Source: Ahaetulla prasina (taxonomy: Eukaryota; Chordata; Lepidosauria; Squamata; Colubridae). Taken from it: a DNA stretch of 64,000 nucleotides. The stretch lies in the NCBI RefSeq assembly GCF_028640845.1, contig NC_080539.1, positions 161,076,736 to 161,140,735 on the forward strand, written 5' to 3'. Positions within the stretch are counted from its first letter, which is position 1. Every line of letters starts with the position of its first letter. A model generated the notes under the pieces. The model had not been told where the DNA came from, did no database searches, and saw only the letters and a program-made list of their open reading frames with translations. Positions 33,675 through 43,600 of this stretch are shown here, piece after piece. The position numbers and the translations under genes were made by a program.

Positions 33675-35306
33675 TCAGCGACCTTTCAAAATAGTTAGTT
33701 TCTGTTGAAGATCTTCATCGCTTGATGGGCCTTGATAAATCGCTGACAAATTGAATGGTTTTGGTATATCTATTCTGAGCTCTCCTTGGCGAACAGCTAT
33801 ATAGGGCCTCAGAGTATCAGCTGTCACTTTCTCAAGCCAATCGAGTAGTTTTTGGAGATATTGGAAGAATGTAGTATACTTCTCAATTGTTAAGTCAATC
33901 AACCTTTTTGTCTCACTGATGAGTGTTCCATAAGAATTGAAAAGGTGGTTGTATAACTCCTGCAACTTTGCCTTGATCTGCTGGTTTTGTTTGGCAGCGC
34001 TCTGTTTGGCTACTTTAGACCAATACCGGATTTTTTCATGTGCAGTTTTAGAAAACTCAGCAAGTTTTTCTTGGTTCTCCAAAACTTCTTTTGCTTGGTC
34101 TGTCAGGGTTATCATCAGGTCAGCAGCATCGTTTATCCATTTGGTGTGCCACTCTAGTATAGTATTAAAAAAAGTCTTCAGCCAATTGATCAATTTTTCT
34201 TCCACTTCATAATATTTGAGAGACCATCCAACGACACTTGGGTCAAAATATTCCTTCCTCAAATCTCTTATGCCGTGTAGAATGTCTTCTAACTTATTAT
34301 AAATGTCGGAGAAAATATTCTGGATAATGTTTGCAATGCGAGGAGATAAATATTTTACATCACCTGCTAAGCTATTCAGGGCTTGTAAGACCTTGACAAG
34401 CAGTTGTTTTGTTTCCTCTTTCAGATCGTCATAGTTTTGAGCTTGTAACTTTCTGATAAGCTCTTCTATCTTTTGGAAGACTTGCTGAATTCCTTCTTTT
34501 AGGTCTCTTAGATGCTGTGCAAAGTCAATTTCCCGGAGACCAACAAATATCTGACTAGCTTTCTTTTGCACATGGGTTAAAAATATTTTGATCTCTGCAA
34601 GTATGTCACTACCTCTGATTACCTCAGAGGAAGCTGGGATTTTAATTTCTGCTTCATTGACAAAGGCAACCAAAGAATCAAAATATTCCTGCACTCTTGT
34701 AATGTACTGATCTACAGCTTTTGCTACTTTTTCAGTGAATATCACATAAAGTTCTTCACCAGTATGCTTCCCAGGAAGGCCTGGTACCTGGAATCTTGTT
34801 ACCTTCAAAAATTCAATGGCCGAATCAATGAGACGTTTTATTTGTTTATGGTATTCTACTATTGCATTCATTATAGCATCCAAAAATTGAGCTCTAATTT
34901 GGCCATAGTCTATCTGGCTAGCTTGATCTGCAGCTTTGTTGTATAGTTTTTTGGATTCTGTCTTAATCTGTTCATATTTTCCTGTGACCTGATTTGTTAC
35001 TTCATGAAGCTGTTCTTCTAGTTCACTGATACTGTTTACCGTGTTCATGTATGTTCTGTCAATATTATTTCTCAGATTATCCTTCAGTTTTGAGGCAGCA
35101 AGGCTGATTTCCATGCCTGTATATTCACGGTGGTACTTGTCAGCAGCGTAGTACAAAGCATCAGCCATTTTAGGCACCTTCTCTTTTAAACCTTCAAGTA
35201 ATTCTGTGACAGCCTCCTCGTTCCAGTTGGTTTTGATTTGAATCAGTTCTGGATTTCTGAACGATATTTCATTTTTTAAGATATCCACTTCATTCCGAGG
35301 GTTAGA
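33675..35306 (-). CDS. APOB: APOB exon 29 (last exon, alpha3 domain and C-terminus)
   Basis: 1,632 bp including the TGA stop at 33675-33677. The acceptor is atttacag at 35307-35308. It starts SNPRNEVDILKNEISF in phase 0, so the exon begins six codons before the first GTG. It is almost entirely helical, Lys/Glu/Gln/Leu-rich sequence, as expected for the alpha3 domain. REEYFDPSIVGW-type sequence of human is present as RKEYFDPSVVGWSLKYYEVE, with the Trp4369 equivalent at 34224-34226. The whole exon has no cysteine. The human C-terminus GELTIIL is represented by GELRIDIP, followed by about 31 further residues ending KLTILKGR. Confidence 0.97.
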   Translation of the reverse strand, partial: SNPRNEVDILKNEISFRNPELIQIKTNWNEEAVTELLEGLKEKVPKMADALYYAADKYHREYTGMEISLAASKLKDNLRNNIDRTYMNTVNSISELEEQLHEVTNQVTGKYEQIKTESKKLYNKAADQASQIDYGQIRAQFLDAIMNAIVEYHKQIKRLIDSAIEFLKVTRFQVPGLPGKHTGEELYVIFTEKVAKAVDQYITRVQEYFDSLVAFVNEAEIKIPASSEVIRGSDILAEIKIFLTHVQKKASQIFVGLREIDFAQHLRDLKEGIQQVFQKIEELIRKLQAQNYDDLKEETKQLLVKVLQALNSLAGDVKYLSPRIANIIQNIFSDIYNKLEDILHGIRDLRKEYFDPSVVGWSLKYYEVEEKLINWLKTFFNTILEWHTKWINDAADLMITLTDQAKEVLENQEKLAEFSKTAHEKIRYWSKVAKQSAAKQNQQIKAKLQELYNHLFNSYGTLISETKRLIDLTIEKYTTFFQYLQKLLDWLEKVTADTLRPYIAVRQGELRIDIPKPFNLSAIYQGPSSDEDLQQKLTILKGR

Positions 35307-36084
35307 CTGTAAATGTAAAATAAAATTTTTATGAAGGATTTTTTACTTTCTTATGGAACAAGCGATTTACTCACTGTTGCATTAAATGAAATAAATTATA
35401 TTTTGGCTGATTTTATAGTATCTTGAAAGAATTTGAAATGAAAAAACACAGCATATAAAAATATAAGTAAGGTGTCTACTTCGTTGTACAAGTATTTCTT
35501 TTCAGAGCAATCATCCACCCCATAATATGGTGATTCAATTTAGTAATTGATATAGAGTTGTTAAAAATTGTAACATACCATTTCATAAAAAGTTCCCAAA
35601 TGATTCAGTTTCTATCTTAAATCCTTGGCCAACACTTTGCATTTGATTTTATTTAAAATTGGATTTAAAATCCAGATAGCTAATGACAGATAGGATGGTA
35701 CTGATAATTAGCAGAATTGCAACAGAACAGAAGGGAGAGGTATCCTAGGATCTTTTATTTATTTATTTGTTAAATTTATTTGCCATCTATCTGCCAATAA
35801 TCTTTTGAATGGATGGATCAGGCCTAATCAGTCCATGTTGCTTTAACATGTGCTGGTACTTGTTGTATCTCATTTCACATTAATGAGTGCTAGGCTTTTT
35901 TTCTTAAAAAGAATTCTTAAACATTTCTACTAGAAATTACAGATACTAGTTCTGTTTCTATTTTTCAGTCTTTTAAAGAAATGATAATAACAAGCGGAAC
36001 TACACATTTGCTGTAGTTGTATTGCAAAGGCCCTTAAGCACTGAATGGGGAAAAAATACACCACAATATCTCTCTTGTTCATAT

Positions 36085-36735
36085 TAATCAAGGAGAGAAG
36101 CAACCTGGAACCAAGAAGAAATTTCTAAGGGTGACAGGATAGCAGTATTCCAATATCTCCAATATGTGGGGATATAAAGAGGGAGTCAAGCTATTCTCCA
36201 AACCACCTGAGGGCAGGACAAGAAGCAATGGATGGAAACTAATCAAGGAGAGTTTTGATTAGACTAGAACTAAGGAGAAATTTCCTGACAGTTAGAAGAA
36301 TTAAAAGGGCCTCTGGTGGCTCAACAGACTAATGCAGTCTGTTATTAACACAGCTGCTTGCAATTACTTCAGGTTCAAGCCCCACCAGGCCCAAGGCTGA
36401 CTCAGCCTTCCATCCTTTATAAGGTAGGTAAAATGAGGACCCAGATTGTTGGGGGCAATAAAAGTTGACTTTGTATATAATATACAAATGGATGAAGACT
36501 ATTGCTTAACACAATGTAAGCCGCCCTTCTTGGGAGAAGGGCGGGATATAAATTCAAATAAAAAAAAAAGAATTGATCAGTGGAATAACTTACCTTCAGA
36601 AATCATGAATGCTCCAGCACCGGAAGTTTTTAAGAAGACATTGGACAACCATTTGTCTCAAATGGTATAGGGTTTCCCTGCCTCAGTAGGGGGCTGGACT
36701 AGAAGACCTCCAATGTCCCTTCCAACTCTGTAATT
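36085..36735 (+). mobile_element. CR1-like LINE 3' part in APOB intron 28, split by a SINE
   Basis: The pieces 36085-36302 (aaccacctgagggcaggaca) and 36575-36735 (gatcagtggaataacttacc, gggggctggactagaagacc) match the CR1 copy at 3350. Its tail continues into (ATTCT)n. Confidence 0.85.
36303..36567 (+). mobile_element. tRNA-head SINE with L2-like tail, inserted in CR1
   Basis: Nearly identical to 16293-16555. Probable 7-bp duplication AAGAATT (36296-36302 and 36568-36574). It starts aaaagggcctctggtggctc and ends gggatataaattcaaataaa. Confidence 0.88.
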
Positions 36736-36805
36736 CTATTCTATTCTATTCTATTCTATTCTATTCTATTCTATTCTATTCTATTCTATTCTATTCTATT
36801 CTATT
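36727..36805. repeat. (ATTCT)n microsatellite
   Basis: About 15 units directly following a CR1 3' end, then a short (atttgc)-rich run. Confidence 0.95.
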
Positions 36806-36898
36806 CCGTATTTGCATTTCATTTGCATTTGCATTTCATTTACATTTGTATTTGTATGAAATAGACTTGTAGTAAGATTGAGTAGTGCACAGCATAAC

Positions 36899-37167
36899 TA
36901 CCATGTTTCCCCAAAAATAAGACCCTGTCTTATTTTTTTTTGAACCCCTAAATAAGTGCTTGGACTTATTTTCGGGGAGGTCTTATTATTTTGGGGCACG
37001 TGGAACAAGATAGAGCTCCTCTTGCTGTCTTACCTGATTTCCAGCTCTGCATTTAAATATTTTCAGGGAGGGCTTATTTTTGGGGGGAGGCTTATTTTAG
37101 CACATGCGCTCAAAAGCCCGATTGGGCATATTATCAGGGGATGTCTTATTTTTGGGGAAACAGGGTA
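36899..37167. mobile_element. Tc1/mariner-like MITE, about 265 bp
   Basis: The ends TACCATGTTTCCCCAAAAA and TTTTTGGGGAAACAGGGTA are inverted copies bounded by TA. The interior carries repeated cttattttcgggga-type blocks. In APOB intron 28. Confidence 0.75.
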
Positions 37168-37792
37168 ATAATTGGAGAAAAAGCTGTGCTGATGGCTTAA
37201 CTTCTTATCACTATCAATACTAATAGTATTGAGAATACTTACGTATTCCTTAATTGGTTCAGCATTCAGGTATCTGAATGTTTAGTTTATACATATGTTT
37301 ATATATGTATTTATGCACATACATATATATATAGCACATAGCACAATATTATGAACTTATTCATACTCAGTATGCCTTTTGAATTAATCCATCTCTATAT
37401 GCCAACTAAATGACAGTAACTGAATACATACGGGGAGCAACATTAACATTTTACTGGCCTCTAACTAATTGTGGAGGTTCTGACAGGGCTGTTGATTAAG
37501 GGAACATTTGATTAAGGGAGCATTTAAGAATAAATTAAAGGAAATTATAGAGTTAACATTCCCTTTCATTTTTCTACTTCAGTGCCTGAACATTGGACTT
37601 CACAACAGGATGCTGAAAAAATGCCTTTGTGTAAGGAGGGACAAATCAAAGCTGCAGCTAAGGGAAAATCCAGCCCTTAGTAGGGGCTTTAATGACAAAA
37701 CTACGTCCCACTGAAGTCAGTCCAACTTGGTCAGGATAAAATTGAAGGTCATTTGAACTATGGAGCATAGCCTTGATTTTAACCTTGCCTAC

Positions 37793-37976
37793 CTGAGATT
37801 GGTAGACAAGCTTGCTATTGAGAATACTGGAGTCCAGACTGATAAGAACACGAAGAGTACCAGCTGACGAAGATGATATCAATGTAGAAACGCTTGAATC
37901 ATCTCCCTGGTAGCGTATTTGGACATCCGTGAAAGTTGGACTGGTGATGTCCAGGGATGCTGTGTCCCGAACAATT
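37793..37976 (-). CDS. APOB: APOB exon 28
   Basis: 184 bp, the length I recall for human exon 28. The acceptor is ctcttttag and the donor GTAGGC. It encodes IVRDTASLDITSPTFTDVQI, then RYQGDDSSVSTLISSSSAGT, ending VYQSQ on a whole codon. Human has the similar NIKSPAFTDLHLRYQ at this place. Confidence 0.94.
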
Positions 37977-38054
37977 CTAAAAGAGAGACAAAGTAATCAC
38001 AGGATACGTTAATTGGTCATTAATACAAAGTAGCATTTTTTAAAAAATGGCCTA

Positions 38055-38940
38055 TTATACAGGTAGTCCTCAATTTACAACAGTTCATTTAGTGGACCGT
38101 TCAAAGTTACAACGGCACTGAAAACTGTGACTTATGATCAGGGATGAAATGTAAAATACAGTTCTGTGGGTGTGGCTTGATGGGGAGGTGGTAATGTGAC
38201 TGGGTGGGCATGGCCACCTTTTTTTTTTAACTTTTAAAAGCATTTTTTCTACAACCTCTTCAGCCGAATGCTTTAAATGCTTTTAAAAGCCGAATGCTTT
38301 AAATGCTTTAAATGCTTTTAAAAGCCTTCAGGCAAGCCAGCTGGGATTGCTAGAGAAAAAAGCTTTTAAAGGGTTCTGACGATCCCAGCTGAGCTGTGCG
38401 ATCATCAGAGGCTTTTTTTTAACTTTTAAAAGTATTTTTTCCGCCAAAGAAAAAATGCTTTTAAAAGTAAAAAAAAAATATCTGATGATCGCGTGGCTCA
38501 ACTGGGGCTGGGGGTGGAGGGGCAGGGATTTTTGCTACCGGTTCTCCGAACCATCTGCCACCATTGCTACCGGATCAGGCGATCCGGTCCAAACGGGGAG
38601 CATTTCACCCCTGCTTATGACCGTTTTTCACAGTTACGACTTTTGCAGCATCCCCATGATCACACGATCAAAATTCAGACGCTTGGCCACTGGTTCATAT
38701 TTACGATCGTTGCTGTGCCCCAAGGTCATGCGATTCTCCTTTTGCGACTTTCTGACAAGCAAAGTCAACTGGGAAGTCAGGTTCTCTTGATAACCGGGTT
38801 ACCAACTTATCAACTTCAGTGATTCACTTAACAACTGTGGCCAGAAAAGTCATAAAATGGGGCAAAACTCACTTAACGAATGTCTCACTTAACAACAGAA
38901 ATGTTGGGCTCGATCGTTGTCCTACGTTGAGGACTAACTC
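38055..38940 (+). mobile_element. ggtagtcctc repeat (DNA-transposon-like), split by a hAT-like element
   Basis: The left part 38055-38138 (caggtagtcctcaatttaca) and right part 38614-38940 end with tacgttgaggacta, the inverted start. It contains cccatgatcacacgatcaaa and paired cacttaac blocks. Other copies are at 39226, 31280 and 21080. Confidence 0.7.
38139..38613. mobile_element. hAT-like element with internal hairpins, 475 bp
   Basis: The ends are CAGGGATGAAATG and GCATTTCACCCCTG; flanks CTTATGAT/CTTATGAC (7 of 8). The interior repeats aaatgcttttaaaag several times. In APOB intron 27. Confidence 0.87.
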
Positions 38941-39225
38941 AATGTAAATGGCTGAGTTACTCTACTGAATTATTAAATGGCATGACTGAGGTGGCGCGTT
39001 ATGCCGACCTTAAATTGATATGATTGGAAAGAATAATTTAAAAAGTCAACGTGGGACAGTATTTCAAACAGCCATACTTGAAGCTCTGTTATTCTATCAA
39101 AGACAGTTAAAAGGAAAGTGTTGAAGGTGCTCTATAAAAGAAATAATACGGTAGGCCAAATGCAGTTCCACTGGGAAAGAATTATCCTCATTACCAGTCA
39201 TAATCTTAACCCTGTCTTTACTACA

Positions 39226-39475
39226 GTAGTCCTCAACTTACAACAGTTTGTTTAGTGACTGTTCAAAGTTAAAACGGTACTGAAAAAAGTGATTTATGAC
39301 CATTTTTCACACCTATGTCCTTTTGCTGCGTCCCTGTGGTCATGTGATCAAAATTGGGATGTTTGGCAATTGGTTCATATTTATGGTGGTTGCAGTCCTG
39401 GGGTCATGTGAACAGCTTTTGCAACCTTCTGACAAAGAAAATCAATGGGGAAGCCAGATAATGCTCATGGAGTAA
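39226..39475 (+). mobile_element. ggtagtcctc repeat, left part only
   Basis: acagtagtcctcaacttaca through ggtcatgtgatcaaaattgg to aatcaatggggaagccag, parallel to 38055-38760. The right end is lost. Confidence 0.65.
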
Positions 39476-39806
39476 GACGTAAAGACTCCTTTACATAACA
39501 CTGCCCAATGGGTTAGGATTCCCCATTTATGGCGTATAGTTTCATCTATAGACTTGTTAACAAAGAGAATATATTTAGGATATAATTTGAGTCAGTCCCT
39601 GGGATCAAAGGTTTAGTCTTCCAAGTTTTTGGGTTCGTACTGGAGCCCATTCTCAGAGAATTTCTTTCTCTCCAGACTGTGTGAACTGGTTATGTGTGGG
39701 GGTTATATTTATATGGTGCCTGGTTGTGGCTTTTAATTGTTAATTAGGATGTTGATGGCTGGCCATTAAGTCATTAATTATTGTTTCCTTATGCTGCACA
39801 TGGCTC

Positions 39807-39949
39807 CTAAATGAGGACCCAGATTGTTGGGGGCAATAAGTTGACTTTGTATATAATATACAAATGGATGAAGACTATTGCTTTGCAAAGTGTAAGCCGC
39901 CCTGAGTCTTCGGAGAAGGGCGGGATATAAATGCAAATAAAAAAAAAAG
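39807..39949 (+). mobile_element. SINE 3' part with L2-like tail
   Basis: gaggacccagattgttgggg to gccgccctgagtcttcggag and poly(A); the tRNA head is missing. In APOB intron 27. Confidence 0.8.
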
Positions 39950-40129
39950 TACCTGGAAGGCTGGTGGTAAACCAGCACTCCTATTGACTGACAAGGGGCC
40001 TGTTTCCCAGGCTTCAATCATTTCTCTTCAAGAAGTGTACAAAGTGGACACGTTCATTGACTCAGATGGGATCTTGCAACATTAACCTGAGACACGTATA
40101 TTTGCCTTCAATGGCGAGAGTATATTTAC

Positions 40130-40244
40130 CTGTCACCTTCTACAATGTAGACAGCTTTATATTTTCCACTTAGGTCAGGATGAGCTAAATCATACTGTGT
40201 ATTTAGTGTGAAACGGTTGCCTTCATATTTGTAGGTGGATACAC
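40130..40244 (-). CDS. APOB: APOB exon 27
   Basis: 115 bp, the length I recall for human exon 27. The acceptor is ctttctag and the donor GTAAAT. It encodes VSTYKYEGNRFTLNTQYDLA and then GKYKAVYIVEGDR. The first two bases finish the Gly codon opened in exon 26 and the last two open an Arg codon finished in exon 28. Confidence 0.93.
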
Positions 40245-40674
40245 CTAGAAAGGAAAGGTTTCATATGGGTGAAATCACATTTCACAAATTTAGGGTGATA
40301 ACATACACTGACTTTTGCACAGTGTCCTTGAGATATATATTTTTTTGGTTTAACCATTGCCTTCAATTAATACATTTTTTAAATTGTTAATTCTTTAGTT
40401 CTAAAGTAGCTGTTATAACAACATGCATTCAGCAAAACTAGTGTCATGAATCCAGGGTTAATCATTACTTCCCTGGTCTAATCTCTTTTCACCCATATAT
40501 AAAATCCAGATGGATTTCAAACTCCCCCCCCCCACAAAAAAACCCATTACTCTGCCTCATCTTACCTATGTTACATTTTAAAGTAGCAGAAGTTCCTTCA
40601 ATTCACCTATCTTCCAATCAATTATATATCATTCAAAGATAAAATACTATCGAATATAACACGGATATATTTAC
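40245..40674. other. APOB intron 26, no feature recognised
   Basis: 430 bp, AT-rich, with a short C-run at 40527-40533. It is the only larger intron here without an obvious mobile element. Confidence 0.6.
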
Positions 40675-43600
40675 CATCTAAGTCGTATTCCAGAAACTGC
40701 AGTGGGGAGTTTGCAGTAAAGTCAATGGAATGTTCAAAGGCCTCCTTGGTGTTCTTCAGATCTGTTTTCCAGGTAGCACTGTACAATGGGGAAGTGACCT
40801 TGACAGAACTAGACAAAGCTCCAAATTTGGGGAAGTAAATTCCAGCAGGTAAAGCAAATGTGAAAGCTGGTATCTCAATCTGCTGTTGAGGGATTGTAAT
40901 TGTAGGCAGATCAAAATCAGCTATCTTGTTGGTTGCAGCATTCAGATCCACATTTATGTTGCCAAGAGAAAGTGTCTTCGGAAGAGTAAATTGGGGTATT
41001 GTTACAAGGTACTTGGGAACGGTCAGCTCAAAGTATGGAATTTTCTTTTGTTCCAGATTATTGTATTTGGTTATTACATCAACTTGGGGAAACTGTATTT
41101 TTGGTAGCAGAGGAAGACTGATATCAAATGATGTACTTTTCAACTTTTCAGGGACTTTGAACTCACGTAGGACAACGGTGTAAGATGGATTGTCAAGACC
41201 GTTTGCTTGAATTTCAGGAATCATGATTGTAAATCCATCTGCCAGTTGATTGACATTTATAGGGAAAAAATATCCATCTGGATTTTTTGTGTATACTATT
41301 TTTGTAGATGCATTCAGGTATTGCTTCTCTTCAGGTGTAGTGGTCAGATCTAATTTTAAGATGTGCCATAAGCTCCTTTCATAAACTGGCAATATATAAT
41401 CTCTGAGGAAATTAATGTGTCCTCCCAAAGAAGCTGACAAGTCAACTCGAGCCTCTACATTATCATTTGCTAACTCCAAGTCATGTCCAAGGAAAAAATT
41501 AAGGATTTGGCCTTCATTCTTCCAGCTAATTTTTTGATTTCCATTATTAACAGTCAGTGAAAATGCTTGATTAACAGAAGTCTCATCAAGGAGATTATTT
41601 GGTTGGGCAATTTGTATCTGAAGACCTGCTGACATAATACCAGAAGCTAGTTCCAAAGTTACTTTGCAGATCTGATTTCCTCTAGTTCTAAGTAATGGGA
41701 AATAATTTAGATAGTTTTCTCCACTATGGTCCCATAAAGCATAAATACGATCAGTAGATGCTTCAATGGCAACATTTTCTTTTGCATCAAAATTCCAGAA
41801 GTCCCCAGAAGTTGAACTAGTCTCAAACTTCATACCTGATCGAATACCTTTAGAATTTAAATAAGTATTTGCTTCATGAACCAACTTCCCAGAAAATGAT
41901 TTTCCTTCATAAAATTTACCACTGATAAAACCATTGGTTGACGTATCAGCTGAAATATAAGATATAATACTTTCTAGCTTAGCCTGGTGGACAACTGCTC
42001 CTTTAGCATTGACATAATTATTATCAATATCATAATTTACATTTATTTTTGAAGATATTATTGGTATTGTTTTGGCATTTCCTTTAAGCTCCTGTCCATA
42101 ATTTACTTTCCAGCCTGGTGCAGTAATCTTTGCTGTGGTTACCACTAAAGCTTCTATGTTTTTCTTTGTGAAACCGATAGTGCTGTCATGATTTCCTTCT
42201 ATAAATTTGTTTTTCAGGGATAATGCCGTTGCTAGTTTCAGACCTCTCTTCCTTGTGATGCTTGTTGTTCCAGCCAACTGATATTGTAGGGCATCAATCA
42301 CAGAAATGGAGGAGGAACTCCATCGGGCAATAATATCAGTTTGGTTAAAGACGCCAGCATTTGTATTCAGGGTAATCACGCTAGATTTAAATGAGAAATC
42401 ATAGGTAATATTTCCAAAGGCTGGAATAGAGATCCGGTTTGGAAGTGGGCTTACTCTATAGTTGGGAAGCTTCAGTGTTTTCAGGCCTTGGGGAATATGA
42501 AGAACTGGTAGCTCCAGGGATGGAAGAACTACGGTATATGATGGCATTGAAAATCCGACAAATGGAACAGTGAAACTTGGAGTGCTCATTTCTTTTGGAA
42601 GCACATAAGCAAAGGTTGGGAGTTCTGCTGTAAAGGGAGAGACTTCAATATTAAGCACAGGAATGGTGTAGCTCGGAATCGTGAAGATTTGCGGACTTTG
42701 GTTTACTGAAGTATCCACTTTGTATTTATCAAACTTGACCTTGGCTTGGTTGTAAGATTCTGTCAGAAACGCTAAAGTGTCGTCTCTACTTCTTTCAAAA
42801 TGCTTGTTGAAGTTCACTATGTAATAATTGAGTGTTTTGTGCACACCATCTAAAGGAATTGGAAATGAGTGGACATCTTTGTTCTTTTTGTACTGAAGTT
42901 TTACGTTTAAATCAAATGATTGTTTTGGAGTTTTCAGTAACTTTTTCAGCCCTGTTTCTTCCCACAGAGAGTATTCTTGCACTTGGGGTGTCCTGATACC
43001 AAGGTAGGGAACAGATTGTTCAGGAAATGAAATAGGAATATTTAGGAATTCCAAGTTAGCATCACCATTCATGGATATAGTAGCTTCAGTACTATCTTCA
43101 TTATTACCAGCAGCCAAGTTATGAGCGTATCTATATTGGTTAAATCTTCCCTCAGCTACCCACCTAACTTGCTGAGTGGAAGGACTGAGCACCAAGCTGT
43201 AATTATTTACAGACTCAATTTTTCCAATGACTTTGAACGGGAAGCTAACTTTTAAATTCATATTATTATTAGTTGATGCTTTAATTTCAAATGGTTGTAT
43301 TGAAAAGGACACATCGTTATTTATTGTCCCAGCAATGCGTCCAATCAACTTAGCATTGTGTGTACCAGAGAGTTCCATTTTCAGCTGTACGAGGTTTCCT
43401 GTGCCTTGCACCTTTAAAACACTCTGTCCAAGTTGTGGAGATTCAATTGTAGACACCACCTGAAGCTTTGAAGAACTTGGCAAGTTGTATTCATACACCG
43501 CTCTTTGGTTGACTCTTAGGTACTTGGCATTTATCCTGTTTTCTGCTACAAATGCAGCTATGGACCTCTCTATGGTGACACTGACTTTTGATTCGTGGGT

